Source of the DNA: Paraburkholderia haematera | Lineage (GTDB): Bacteria; Pseudomonadota; Gammaproteobacteria; Burkholderiales; Burkholderiaceae | DNA length: 64,000 nt | NCBI RefSeq assembly: GCF_905220975.1 | Contig: NZ_CAJNBK010000003.1 | Span: 434,001-498,000 of the forward strand | Direction of reading: 5' to 3' | Shown: piece after piece, positions 27,799 to 36,682 of the stretch | Layout of the letters: each line of letters opens with the position of its first letter | Numbering within the stretch: the stretch's first letter is position 1 | Notes under the pieces: model-generated | Told to the model about the DNA's origin: nothing | What the model saw: only the letters and a program-made list of their open reading frames with translations | Database searches by the model: none | Position numbers and translations under genes: made by a program

Positions 27799-29802
27799 TT
27801 GAATCATCGTGCTGCCACGCCGCCCGCCATCGGTCGGCCAGATGTCATCGCGCAAGCTCATGCCCGCTCGCTCGAAGTCGGCCTGCGTGCGTCGGAAACG
27901 CCGGACTTTCATCCGCTGCGCCGCCCCGCGCTGCGCGAACTTGTCGATCGCAATCAGTCGCTCTATACCCACGCGCTTCCCGTGATGGAGACGCTGCACG
28001 CGCAAATCGTCGACACCCAAAGCATGGTGCTGCTCACCGACAATCACGGCGTGATTCTTCACAGTCTCGGTGACAGCGACTTCGTTGAAAAAGCCAATCG
28101 CGTCGCGTTGTGTCCGGGCGTGTCATGGGCCGAAGCGGATCGCGGCACCAACGCGATCGGCACCGCCCTGATCGACGGGCAGCCAACCGTGGTTCATGCC
28201 GGTGACCACTTCCTGCACGCGAACCGGATTCTCACCTGTTCCTGTGCGCCGATTGCGGATCCGTTCGGGCGCACCATCGGCGCGCTCGATGTCAGCGGCG
28301 ACACGCGCGGCTTCCACAAGCACACGCTCGCACTCGTGCGAATGTCGGCGCAGATGATCGAAAATCATCTGTTCTCCAATCAATTCGTCGACGCCATTCG
28401 CGTTCACTTTCACGCGCGCGCGGAATTCATCGGCACGCTCTACGAAGGGCTCGCCGCGTTCGCGCCGGACGGCACGTTCCTGTCCGCGAATCGCAGCGCG
28501 CTGTTTCAACTCGGGCAGCCGCTCGCCGATCTGCAAAGACAAACCTTCGACGCGCTGTTCGGTATCGCGCTCGCCCGGCTGCTGCAACAGATCGCCCGCG
28601 CAGCACCAGGCGAAAACATCGTGCTGACGTTGCCGAGCGGCGTGCGCGTGGTCGCACGCGGCGAATTTGCAGCGCCGCGCTATGTGGCTTCAGCAGAACC
28701 GCTGCCAGACGCGGCGCGTGCGGCCACTTCCGGCGGCGCGCGTGCCGCGGCTCGGCCCTGCGAAGCGTCGCCACTCGCGCCCCTCGCCACGCTCGACACC
28801 CTCGATACAGGCGACGCGCAAGTCTCCGCCATCCTGCGCAGAGTCGCCAAGCTGCGCGGACGCGATATCCCCATTCTCGTGCTCGGCAAAACCGGCACCG
28901 GCAAGGAGTGGCTCGCCCGCGCGATCCATCACGATTCGCCGCGCCGAGCCGCGCCCTTCGTCGCGCTGAACTGCGCATCGTTGCCCGATACGCTGATCGA
29001 GGCCGAATTGTTCGGCTACGAGGACGGTGCGTTCACCGGCGCAAAAAAACGCGGCAGCGTCGGCAAGATCGTGCAGGCCGACGGCGGGACGCTTTTTCTC
29101 GACGAAATCGGCGACATGCCGCTCGCCCAGCAAGTGCGCCTGATGCGCGTGCTGCAGGAGCGTACTGTCGTCCCGCTCGGCGGCACGCGGGCGATTCCGG
29201 TCGATCTGCGCGTCGTCTGCGCGACCCACCGCAACCTGCGCGCGATGATCGAAGCGGGCACCTTCCGCGAAGACCTGTATTACCGGATCAACGGCCTCGT
29301 CGTCACCTTGCCGGCGCTGCGCGAGCGTAGCGATCTGGCGGCGCTTGTCGAGCGCATGCTGGCATTGCAGCCGGACGGCGAGCGTTTGCCGCGTCGCGTG
29401 TCCGATGCGGTGCTGGAACGGTTTGCGCAGTGCCGTTGGCCCGGCAATCTGCGGCAATTGGCTAACGTGCTGCGTACCGCAAGCATCATGGCCGAAGGCG
29501 CGGAGCAGATCGAACTCGAGGATTTGCCGGAGGATTTTTTGCAGGATTGCGAGGATGCGCCGGCCGACGTGAGCGCTCAACCGCCCGTGCCGGTTTCCAG
29601 CAACGGCGATGGCGACGACGGGCGCGCCCTGCCGGCTGCGCCGGTGAATGTGGCGCCTGCCCGGATGGAAGATTGGCAGGCCACGTTGATCGCGCAGACG
29701 CTCGCGCGACTCGACGGGAATGTGTCGGCGGCGGCACGCGAGTTGGGGCTGGCGCGCAATACGGTGTATCGGTATTTGCGGCGTGAGAACACGACGCATT
29801 GA
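27799..29802 (+). CDS. AcoR-type sigma-54-dependent activator
   Basis: The 667-residue protein begins at TTG 27799, with GGAGA nine bases upstream; no in-frame ATG exists nearby. It has an N-terminal GAF region (LLTDNHGVILHSLGD, ADRGTNAIGTALIDGQP), a PAS-like segment, an AAA+ domain with Walker A GKTGTGKEW near residue 361 and the sigma-54 contact loop GAFTGA near 410, and a Fis-type helix-turn-helix at the end (LDGNVSAAARELGLARNTVY). AcoR-like proteins activate acetoin, alcohol or aldehyde catabolic genes, but none lies next to it here, so it acts elsewhere or is an orphan. Confidence 0.9.
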   Translation: MNHRAATPPAIGRPDVIAQAHARSLEVGLRASETPDFHPLRRPALRELVDRNQSLYTHALPVMETLHAQIVDTQSMVLLTDNHGVILHSLGDSDFVEKANRVALCPGVSWAEADRGTNAIGTALIDGQPTVVHAGDHFLHANRILTCSCAPIADPFGRTIGALDVSGDTRGFHKHTLALVRMSAQMIENHLFSNQFVDAIRVHFHARAEFIGTLYEGLAAFAPDGTFLSANRSALFQLGQPLADLQRQTFDALFGIALARLLQQIARAAPGENIVLTLPSGVRVVARGEFAAPRYVASAEPLPDAARAATSGGARAAARPCEASPLAPLATLDTLDTGDAQVSAILRRVAKLRGRDIPILVLGKTGTGKEWLARAIHHDSPRRAAPFVALNCASLPDTLIEAELFGYEDGAFTGAKKRGSVGKIVQADGGTLFLDEIGDMPLAQQVRLMRVLQERTVVPLGGTRAIPVDLRVVCATHRNLRAMIEAGTFREDLYYRINGLVVTLPALRERSDLAALVERMLALQPDGERLPRRVSDAVLERFAQCRWPGNLRQLANVLRTASIMAEGAEQIELEDLPEDFLQDCEDAPADVSAQPPVPVSSNGDGDDGRALPAAPVNVAPARMEDWQATLIAQTLARLDGNVSAAARELGLARNTVYRYLRRENTTH

Positions 29803-29895
29803 AACGGCGAGGCAGAGGTATGGGCGTTCGGTGGCGTGCTGTGAACGCCCCGTTCAGCGTGTAAAGTGTGGCGCAATCCGTCACCGATTCACACG

Positions 29896-30201
29896 ATGTC
29901 CGACCCTACCCGCCCGCCTCTCGTTCGCGTCGAGCCGCTCGGCCAAAGCTTCGAGGCCCCCGATTCGCTCACGATCCTCGAAGCCGCCGGCTTCGCGAAT
30001 CTGCGCCTGCCGCGCTCGTGCCGCAACGGTACGTGCCGGACGTGCATGTGTCGATTAATCAGCGGCTCCGTTTCGTACACCATCGAGTGGCCCGGTTTAA
30101 GCAAGGAAGAAAAGGCTGAAGGCCTCATCCTTCCTTGTGTTGCGGTTGCCCAGTCCGATCTGGTTCTGGAAGTTCCAGAAGCGTCGAAAATCGTCTCGTG
30201 A
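29896..30201 (+). CDS. Plant-type 2Fe-2S ferredoxin
   Basis: ATG 29896 gives 101 residues starting MSDPTRPPLVRVEPLG. The cluster ligands are Cys42, Cys47 and Cys50 in SCRNGTCRTC and Cys81 in LILPC, the C-X4-C-X2-C...C pattern of 2Fe-2S ferredoxins. The 30 residues from the alternative start at 29866 are not conserved. It could donate electrons to an oxygenase or other enzyme; no partner is adjacent, and it lies 93 bases after the sigma-54 activator. Confidence 0.92.
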   Translation: MSDPTRPPLVRVEPLGQSFEAPDSLTILEAAGFANLRLPRSCRNGTCRTCMCRLISGSVSYTIEWPGLSKEEKAEGLILPCVAVAQSDLVLEVPEASKIVS

Positions 30202-30276
30202 AAGCCTAACTTGACGCCTCCCCTTCCCGCACCACCGACACCGCCTCAACGTCTTACCTGCCTGGTCGCTTGCACT

Positions 30277-30304
30277 GCGTATAGTGTTCATATACACTAT
30301 ACGC
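30277..30304. promoter_or_regulatory. Palindromic operator abutting the higB start
   Basis: GCGTATAGTG (30277-30286) and CACTATACGC (30295-30304) are perfect inverted repeats separated by eight bases. The second arm ends on the base before the higB ATG, so a bound HigA would cover both promoter and start. HigA/HigBA autorepression through such palindromes is established for the family. Confidence 0.7.
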
Positions 30305-30601
30305 ATGATCAAGAGCTTTCGACATAAAGGACTGGAGCAGTTTTTTCTGACGGGTTCCAAGAAAGGGATCACGGCTGCTCATGCCGACAAGTTGCGAATT
30401 CGCCTAACGGCACTTCATGCGGCGACCGGACCGGTCGACATGAATGCAGCACCCTGGAAGCTACATCAACTTTCCGGGAAGAATCCGAAGGGGCAGAACG
30501 TCGAAGGTCATTGGTCCATTTGGGTAACCGGCAACTGGCGTCTCACGTTCTTCTTCGAGGGAACAGATGCCGTTCTTGTCGATTATCAGGACTATCACTA
30601 A
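30305..30601 (+). CDS. higB: HigB/RelE-family mRNA interferase toxin
   Basis: The 98-residue protein MIKSFRHKGLEQFFLTGSKK has the HigB pattern through LHAATGPVDMNAAPWKLHQL, GHWSIWVTGNWRLTFFFEG and VDYQDYH. These small RNases cut mRNA on the ribosome. There is no ribosome site in front of the ATG because the operator palindrome occupies that space, which suggests leaderless or poor translation. Gene order toxin-then-antitoxin is typical for higBA. Confidence 0.92.
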   Translation: MIKSFRHKGLEQFFLTGSKKGITAAHADKLRIRLTALHAATGPVDMNAAPWKLHQLSGKNPKGQNVEGHWSIWVTGNWRLTFFFEGTDAVLVDYQDYH

Positions 30602-30611
30602 GGAGCCGAAG

Positions 30612-30902
30612 ATGACTTCAATGCATAACCCGGCGCACCCCGGACTGGTGCTGCGAGACTACCTGGGCGACCTCAGTGTCACGACTGTTGCTGAGAGGCT
30701 CGGCGTCACGCGAGCGGCGCTCTCACGGATTCTGAACGGACATGCCGGAATTTCGGCGGACATGGCCGTGTTACTCGGGGCCGCGCTGGGCACCTCCGCG
30801 GAGATGTGGAGCATCATGCAAGCCCGATATGACTTATGGCAGGCGCAACAGAGACCACATCGCGATATCCAGGTGTTCCCAGAACTCTCGCACGCCGCAT
30901 AG
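30612..30902 (+). CDS. higA: HigA antitoxin (XRE family)
   Basis: The 96-residue protein has a helix-turn-helix in its middle (VTTVAERLGVTRAALSRILN) and the HigA ending with MQARYDLWQAQ. It neutralises HigB and represses the operon. AGGAG at 30601-30605 overlaps the toxin stop codon and lies six bases before ATG 30612, so antitoxin translation is likely much better initiated than that of the toxin. Confidence 0.93.
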   Translation: MTSMHNPAHPGLVLRDYLGDLSVTTVAERLGVTRAALSRILNGHAGISADMAVLLGAALGTSAEMWSIMQARYDLWQAQQRPHRDIQVFPELSHAA

Positions 30903-31039
30903 ACGCCTGACAGCGTCGACACTAAACCGCCCCCGTGCGTGGCAATCGCGGAAACCGACGTGGTGATCGAAGCGCCAGACGCCGTTGATTTACAGCAGCG
31001 TCAAGGCAGCCCTTAGCGCCGCCGCAATCGCATTCAGCC

Positions 31040-31234
31040 TTAACGCCCGTTGCCCATCGCCCGGGCGATTTTCTTGTCGGTGTTGTACTGGCTCAACGCA
31101 TACACCGACCAGATCGCGGCCGGAATCCAGCCGATCAGCGTGATCTGCAAGATCAGGCAGATGATGCCGGCAAACGGCCGGCCGATCGTGAAGAACTGAA
31201 ACCACGGCAGAAGGATGGCAAGCAATAGACGCAT
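31040..31234 (-). CDS. YqaE/Pmp3-family small membrane protein
   Basis: The 64-residue protein has two membrane helices (LLLAILLPWFQFFTI and AGIICLILQITLIGWIPAAI) and the Pmp3 ending IWSVYALSQYNTDKKIAR. AGGAAA precedes ATG 31234 by about six bases. Family members are membrane-potential or stress related, with no firm biochemical role in bacteria. It is transcribed in the same direction as the DUF1653 gene 80 bases upstream. Confidence 0.88.
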   Translation of the reverse strand: MRLLLAILLPWFQFFTIGRPFAGIICLILQITLIGWIPAAIWSVYALSQYNTDKKIARAMGNGR

Positions 31235-31314
31235 TCAGATTTCCTGTTTGTATTGACCTGGCAGGACACGCTCCACGGGTGCGATCGCGCTTGCGATCGC
31301 TTGAACGGGCCCGG

Positions 31315-31509
31315 CTAGATGATCGGCGCGAAACGCGGCACCTTGGTGCCCTCGATTTCAACCAGCTCGAAAAACACCGAAGCCGGACGCGTCCAGATCG
31401 TACCATTGCTGGCTTTGTACACGATCATTGTGACCGACGGATCGGACTCCAGCGTGGCCTCGCAAACGAGCTCGTAAATGCCGCCTTTGTAGTGTCGATA
31501 ACGCACCAT
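31315..31509 (-). CDS. DUF1653 domain protein
   Basis: The 64-residue protein opens MVRYRHYKGGIYELVCEATL and ends in the WTRPASVFFELVEIEGTKVP segment, which together define DUF1653. AGGAG is seven bases before ATG 31509. Function is unknown; small and soluble. Confidence 0.9.
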   Translation of the reverse strand: MVRYRHYKGGIYELVCEATLESDPSVTMIVYKASNGTIWTRPASVFFELVEIEGTKVPRFAPII

Positions 31510-31712
31510 TCAACTGCTCCTGTCCAGATCAACGGATTTTTTATAAACGGGCCGACGTCCTCCGAAACAGAGCACGCGGTTTTGTTGCAACCGTTATTTT
31601 AAACTCGTGCCGGTGCGTGAAAGATCACTGATGCAGGCTGACGCGGTCGTGATCGACAGCCGCGATACATGGCGGCATGAGTAACGAAACCGCGCGATGA
31701 ACCCGCCGCCGT

Positions 31713-33059
31713 TCAAAGGAACCACCGGTATTCCCGCGCGTTCACCTCGTTCATGAACTCCAGATGGTCCTGCCGTTTGTTCTCGCAGTAGACCATGACG
31801 AACTCTTCGCCCATTCCCTCGCGCACTACCGGATGATTCTGCATAGCGGCGACGGCCGTGAGCATGTCCTTCGGAAAGTCGATCCCGCTCCCGCGGTCCT
31901 CATTGAGCGGCGCGATAGGCTCGCGGCCGGCGTCCAGCCCGTGTTCCATGCTGGTGAGGATGGCGGCCAGCACAAGGTAGGGGTTCGCATCGGCGCCCGC
32001 CACGCGATGTTCGATGCGCAGGTTGCGATCATCCGATTCGGGAATGCGGATGCAGGCATCGCGGTCCTCAAAGCCCCAGCTGCCACGGCTGGCGGCATTC
32101 GCTTTCCAGCCATAACGGCGAAACGCATTGTGATTGGCAGCGAAGACCGGCATGCAATGCGGCAGCAGCGCGAGGCACCCGGCCACTGCATGGCGCAATG
32201 GCCGCCGGCCGTCTACAGCCAGCAGGTTCTTGCCGGCCTCATCGTAGAGACTCACGTGCACGTGCATGCCGCTGCCCGGCGCATGCAGATAAGGCTTGCT
32301 CATGAAGCTGGCGCGGTAGCCGTGTTTCATCGCCACGCCGCGCGTGCTGCGGCAGAACAAGGCGGCCCAGTCCGCTGCGCGCAGGCCATCGTCGTTGTGG
32401 CCAAAGTTGATCTCGAACTGCCCCGGTCCCAGTTCGGCGGTGATCACGGTGGCCTCCACGCCCTGCTCGCGCGTGACCTCGACCATCTCATCCAGCACGC
32501 CGGAGAACCGCGACAGTCGCTCGATATGCATGTTCGGCTGGTCGTCCCTGTCGTCACAGAACGGGTCGCGAGGGAACTGCGGCAGACCGTCCGCGAGCCT
32601 GGCGTCGAACAGGTAAAACTCCAGCTCGAAAGCCACTACCGGGCGGATGCCGCGCCGTTCGAAACGTTTTAGCACGCGCGCCAGCACCTCGCGCGGCTCG
32701 AACTCGATGGGCGCCTCCGTGCCGTCCGAGCTGATCAGCATCTGCCCCAACGGCTGGCCTTCCCATCGCACAGGTTTGAGGGTGCCGGCAATCAGGCGGC
32801 GTACCGCATCCGGATCGCCGTCGTTGAAGCAATAGTCGCCGATCGGGTACAAGCCGCCCTGCACGCCCAGCAAAATGCAATTCTGCGGCAGTTTCAGGAG
32901 ACTGCCGGCGGCGACTTTCTCGAGCATGTCCAAGGGGTATCGCTTGCCGTAAAAGTGCCCGGGGATGTCGAGGCAAATGAGGTCGACGTAGCGCACCTCG
33001 GGATTGGCCGCGCGGAAGGCCCGCACTTCGCTAAGCAGTTCGGCGCTGGGGGAAGTCAT
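31713..33059 (-). CDS. puuA: Gamma-glutamylputrescine synthetase (glutamine synthetase family)
   Basis: ATG 33059 with AAGGA upstream gives 448 residues. The glutamine-synthetase motifs are present: VVAFELEFYLFD, ELGPGQFEINFGH, MSKPYLHAPGSGMHVHVSL and NLRIEHRVAGADANPYLVLA. The neighbours puuR and puuB, in the same direction, fix it as the PuuA branch: it joins putrescine (or another polyamine/amine) to glutamate. It ends the group puuB-puuR-puuA, 188 bases after puuR. A separate promoter in that gap is possible. Confidence 0.88.
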   Translation of the reverse strand: MTSPSAELLSEVRAFRAANPEVRYVDLICLDIPGHFYGKRYPLDMLEKVAAGSLLKLPQNCILLGVQGGLYPIGDYCFNDGDPDAVRRLIAGTLKPVRWEGQPLGQMLISSDGTEAPIEFEPREVLARVLKRFERRGIRPVVAFELEFYLFDARLADGLPQFPRDPFCDDRDDQPNMHIERLSRFSGVLDEMVEVTREQGVEATVITAELGPGQFEINFGHNDDGLRAADWAALFCRSTRGVAMKHGYRASFMSKPYLHAPGSGMHVHVSLYDEAGKNLLAVDGRRPLRHAVAGCLALLPHCMPVFAANHNAFRRYGWKANAASRGSWGFEDRDACIRIPESDDRNLRIEHRVAGADANPYLVLAAILTSMEHGLDAGREPIAPLNEDRGSGIDFPKDMLTAVAAMQNHPVVREGMGEEFVMVYCENKRQDHLEFMNEVNAREYRWFL

Positions 33060-33247
33060 GGTGTTGTCCTTCTCACGCAAAAAGTGATGATTGAGATTCA
33101 GTTCAAAGTGGCCGCGGACTTAAGCAGGCAAGATTAGGCAGGCAAGTCGACGGCATGACAGGACGCGGCAATCACAAGCTCATTGATTAGCCATCCGAAT
33201 TTTTATTCAGCGCAACGTCCCCGCTGCGTTCAGGTTCGGCCGGAATG

Positions 33248-33805
33248 CTAGGTGAACACCCAAAGCACCCGGGTCGGCTCGTCAGAGAGATTGGCGTAGC
33301 GGAACCGGGCGTGTGCCGGCACCTGGAAGCCGTCATTCGGGCCCAGGGTCACCGGCTGCGCCTCGTCTTCCAGCCAGATGGTCAACTCGCCTTCAAGGAC
33401 GAAACCACCTTGCTCGTCGCTGTCATTCAAAGGTCGATCACCGCTGCTGGCGCCGGGTGCCAGGTGGCTTTCCAGCATCGAGAAGCCCGCTGACATGTTC
33501 GGCGACACCAGCACATCAGTCACGCCCTCCGCGTAATAGAGGGTGCGGCGTTCATCCGGCCGGGTCACCCAAGGCAACGCGCGTGGCTTGCTCAGGTTGT
33601 AAAAATAGGTGGTGGGTACGCCCAGCGCCTCGCCGATGGCGGTCAGGTCGCCCACGGTCGGACGCGAAAGACCGCGCTCGATCTGGGAGAGGAACCCCAC
33701 CGAACGGCCGATCTTTTCCGCCAATGCGCCCAACGTCACTTTCTTATGCTTGCGCAGGTCCCGAATCAGTATCGCGAGACCTTCAATTTCTTCCTGCTTG
33801 TTCAT
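33248..33805 (-). CDS. puuR: XRE/cupin repressor PuuR-like
   Basis: The 185-residue protein has an XRE helix-turn-helix at residues 11-65 (IRDLRKHKKVTLGALAEKIG, SVGFLSQIERGLSRPTV) and a C-terminal cupin (DEQGGFVLEGELTIWLEDEA, PNDGFQVPAHARFRYAN). PuuR in E. coli represses the putrescine genes and responds to putrescine. It lies between puuB and puuA, 15 bases after puuB. Its operator is probably the AT-rich repeat region before puuB. Confidence 0.88.
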   Translation of the reverse strand: MNKQEEIEGLAILIRDLRKHKKVTLGALAEKIGRSVGFLSQIERGLSRPTVGDLTAIGEALGVPTTYFYNLSKPRALPWVTRPDERRTLYYAEGVTDVLVSPNMSAGFSMLESHLAPGASSGDRPLNDSDEQGGFVLEGELTIWLEDEAQPVTLGPNDGFQVPAHARFRYANLSDEPTRVLWVFT

Positions 33806-33820
33806 CTTCCGCCCCTTCCC

Positions 33821-35110
33821 TCAGACTCGATCGCGTAGACGATACCAGGTCTTACCTATGACCTCCAGCGGCGCTGCCATCAGCGCTCCGCCGGGAAAAC
33901 GCGGATTGTCGATGGACCGATACAGATCCAGCAATTCGTCGTCACCGAGGATCGCGTCGGCGACCGCGCGGGCCGCGGCGAGCGTGGGAAGCACGCCATG
34001 CCCCGAAAATCCTTGCAACCAGTAGCGCTCGCCTTGCCGGCCAATATCCGGCGTGCGTTTCATGCTGATATCGATATGCCCGCCCCAGGCAAACTCCAGT
34101 TCCACTCCGCGCAATTGCGGGAACGCCCGTTCCAGGTAGGGCCGGGTGGCGGCCACAATATCTTTTGGAATGCCGCCCGCGTACGTGCAGCCACCGCCGA
34201 ATAGCAGGCGGTTGTCAGGACTGAGGCGGAAGTAGTCGGGAACGAACTGGTTATCGATGACGCAACTGTTGCGCGGCAGCAGCGAACGGGCCAGGTCGGG
34301 CTGCAGCGGCGACGTAGCCACCTGATACGTGCCGACCGGCAGCATGCGCCTCGAAAGTGTGCGGTCGAGGCGGTCGATATACGCGTTGCAGGCGAGCACC
34401 AGCATGTCCGCGCGCACCTCCCCTTTGTCGGTACGCACGACATAACCGCCCGGCGTTTCGCGGTAGTCCAGCACCTGGCTCTGCTCGAAGATGCGTCCAC
34501 CCGCCTGCTCGATCGCCGCCGCCAGGCCTTGCGCCAGCTTCAACGGATTCAGGTGGCCCGCCTCGGGATCGTAGAGCGCCGCATGGTAGCGCTCGCTGGC
34601 AATCCACTCAGGCATCTCCTCACGAGGAATGAACCGCATCCGGTCGTAGCCCCACTTCACCGCAGCCTCGTGCTGGGCCTGCTGCAACAGCGCAACGCGG
34701 CGCGGCAACACTGCCGCCCACAGACTGCCGGCGCGGTAGTCAGCATCGAAGCCATGCCGCTCGGGCAGCTCACGGATTTCCGCAGCGGCCCAGCGCATGC
34801 TGTCCCATAGCCGGCGAGTGCGTTCCAGCCCCAGCGCGGCCTCCAGCGGCGGCATATCGCAGGACCAGCCGAGCAGCGCCTGGCCGCCATTACGCCCCGA
34901 CGCTGCCCAGGCCACCCGGCTCGCCTCGAGCAAAGTGACACGCTTGCCCGCGAGCGCCAGTCGCAGCGCCGTGTGCAAGCCGCTGAAACCTGCGCCGACA
35001 ATTAACACCTCAGTATCCAGATGCTCTTCCAGAGCCAGGCGCAATGGAATCGGGCCTGGATAGGTGCGCGCGTAATAGCTGGCGACGTGCTCGGTGGACT
35101 GATGGAACAT
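33821..35110 (-). CDS. puuB: Gamma-glutamylputrescine oxidase-like FAD enzyme
   Basis: The 429-residue DAO-fold protein has the FAD motif VLIVGAGFSGLHTALRLALAG at residue 34, ASGRNGGQALLGWSCDMPPL, and the C-terminal GFSGHGVLPTLAAARAV. These match PuuB, which oxidatively deaminates gamma-glutamylputrescine. It is the first gene of the group. GGAG nine bases before ATG 35110 lies inside one arm of a 12-base inverted repeat (35119-35176), so initiation could be blocked by protein or by RNA folding. Confidence 0.9.
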   Translation of the reverse strand: MFHQSTEHVASYYARTYPGPIPLRLALEEHLDTEVLIVGAGFSGLHTALRLALAGKRVTLLEASRVAWAASGRNGGQALLGWSCDMPPLEAALGLERTRRLWDSMRWAAAEIRELPERHGFDADYRAGSLWAAVLPRRVALLQQAQHEAAVKWGYDRMRFIPREEMPEWIASERYHAALYDPEAGHLNPLKLAQGLAAAIEQAGGRIFEQSQVLDYRETPGGYVVRTDKGEVRADMLVLACNAYIDRLDRTLSRRMLPVGTYQVATSPLQPDLARSLLPRNSCVIDNQFVPDYFRLSPDNRLLFGGGCTYAGGIPKDIVAATRPYLERAFPQLRGVELEFAWGGHIDISMKRTPDIGRQGERYWLQGFSGHGVLPTLAAARAVADAILGDDELLDLYRSIDNPRFPGGALMAAPLEVIGKTWYRLRDRV

Positions 35111-35118
35111 TGGTGCTG

Positions 35119-35176
35119 CTCCGTGAAAAAATCAATCATTAATTTCATGAAAAAATAACATCTATTTTTCACGGAG
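35119..35176. promoter_or_regulatory. 12-bp inverted repeat overlapping the puuB ribosome site
   Basis: CTCCGTGAAAAA (35119-35130) and TTTTTCACGGAG (35165-35176) are perfect complements. A third related half-site, ATGAAAAAAT, is at 35147-35156, 24 bases from GTGAAAAAAT at 35123-35132. The left arm contains the complement of the puuB Shine-Dalgarno GGAG. This is a candidate PuuR operator and, if transcribed, a hairpin that hides the ribosome site. Confidence 0.6.
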
Positions 35177-35493
35177 GCAAGCAAGGGTAAACAGCGCCTT
35201 GTCGCATCGAGCGCTCCACGCGTGCTGAACGGTGCCGATCTGAGATCCGGCGGGCGGTTCGTCGTCGCAGCAGGAGCCGCGCGGATGCTGGCGCGCAAAG
35301 GCCGCCCTGTCGCGTCGATCTGCTCGACGCGCGTAGACGGGGGTCTATGACACGGGTAGATGGCGCGAGGTATCCTCACATGGAACGATGGCGCGCACAC
35401 TCGGCAACAGCCGCGCAGTGCCGCCATCCGGACCCACCCATGCCCGGTGGACCCGCAAAGCAACGTCACGCCCTCGTGACACCAGTGAGGACA
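35177..35493. other. Divergent gap between puuB and osmC, no gene seen
   Basis: No supported ORF lies here apart from an N-terminal artefact of the OsmC frame. It holds the osmC promoter region, not resolved. Confidence 0.4.
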
Positions 35494-35901
35494 ATGATGA
35501 CTCTCGCGACCGCAACCGCCATCTCAGACGCAGACTCACCGAACTATCTCGTCCAGATCGATGCCGGCACTCACAACCTGCTCGGTGACGAAGGGGCCCG
35601 CGAAGGGGGGCAGGATAGCGGCCCCGCCCCCTTCGAATTCGTGCTCTCGGGTCTTGCGGCATGCACCGCTGCCACGCTCAGGATGTACATGCAAAAGAAA
35701 GCGTGGCCGGGCGAACGGATCAAGGTCGCCACGGAATTGCACATCGAGCGCGACGGCGGTCAATACATTCGGCGCACCGTATCCGTCGATGGGCCTCTCG
35801 ACGATAGCCAGCGGACCCGCCTGGCCGAAATCTGCGAGAAAACGCCTGTCACCCTGTTCATCAAACGGGGAACACGGATCGACACGGCAATGCAGTGGTG
35901 A
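35494..35901 (+). CDS. OsmC-family peroxide/redox protein
   Basis: ATG 35494 (GTGAGG six bases before) gives 135 residues: the upstream frame from 35347 is not OsmC-like. The two redox cysteines of the family are visible in SGLAACTAATLRMYMQ and AEICEKTPVTLFIKRG. OsmC/Ohr-type proteins reduce organic hydroperoxides; the broader OsmC subfamily seen here is less specific. It is not linked to an OhrR-type regulator. Confidence 0.88.
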   Translation: MMTLATATAISDADSPNYLVQIDAGTHNLLGDEGAREGGQDSGPAPFEFVLSGLAACTAATLRMYMQKKAWPGERIKVATELHIERDGGQYIRRTVSVDGPLDDSQRTRLAEICEKTPVTLFIKRGTRIDTAMQW

Positions 35902-36037
35902 AACCGAGCGTCTCGTTACGCCGGTATTGAGTGGGCGCTACGCGCGGTCGCGCAACGCGGTCTCGTATTCGAGGACGCATCGGCTCCGTGCCGGCTCCGG
36001 TGGCGGGCAGAACGATCCCGCCGCAATCTGAAAACCG

Positions 36038-36682
36038 TCAGCCGCCCTCTTTCATCTGCTTCAGAATCTTGTAGACCGTGGCGCGCCCCATTGTCAGCAC
36101 GGCGGCCACATAGTTCGCGGAACTGCGGCCGCGAAACGCGCCTTGCGCATGCAGCGCCTCGACGATTTCGCGCTTGTGCTCGCGCGTGAGCGCATTGATG
36201 CCGATTTGCCGCTCACGCAGCCAGGTGTGCAGAAACGTGTTGATGCGGTCCTGCCAGTCGTCGCGGAACAGTTCCTCCGCGGGTGCGTCCGTCAGCGTGC
36301 CCCCCTTGATGAACAGATCGAGCGTGGAGCGCACGTCTTCGAACACCGCGATGTTGAAGTTGACGCAGAGCATGCCGGCCGGCTTGCCGTCGTCGTCGAA
36401 CAGGATATTGCTCACGCAGCGCATGCGACGGCCGTCCCAGTTCAGCTTCTCGTACGGCCCGATCGTCCGGCCGCGTGCCGCGTAGTGGACTTCGTCGAGC
36501 ACCGACGGGCCGCCGACTTCGAGCTTCGACAGGTTGTTCACGAGATACGCGATGGTCTGATCGCGCAGGTCGTGAATCACGACTTCGGCACACGGATAGA
36601 ACAGCGCCGCGATGCCGTCCGCAATGGGTGCGTAGCGGTCCAGCAGCAGGTCTTTCACAGGGGAGACGGTTGTCTTGCGCAT
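36038..36682 (-). CDS. YheO/DauR-like PAS and HTH regulator
   Basis: ATG 36682 gives 214 residues beginning MRKTTVSPVKDLLLDRYAPI. Residues about 15-125 are a YheO-type PAS domain (CAEVVIHDLRDQTIAYLVNN, CVSNILFDDDGKPAGMLCVN) and the C-terminus is HTH_22 (ANYVAAVLTMGRATVYKILK). DauR, a known member, controls D-arginine catabolism; the target here is unknown. The longer frame to 37096 reads through non-coding sequence. Confidence 0.87.
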   Translation of the reverse strand: MRKTTVSPVKDLLLDRYAPIADGIAALFYPCAEVVIHDLRDQTIAYLVNNLSKLEVGGPSVLDEVHYAARGRTIGPYEKLNWDGRRMRCVSNILFDDDGKPAGMLCVNFNIAVFEDVRSTLDLFIKGGTLTDAPAEELFRDDWQDRINTFLHTWLRERQIGINALTREHKREIVEALHAQGAFRGRSSANYVAAVLTMGRATVYKILKQMKEGG

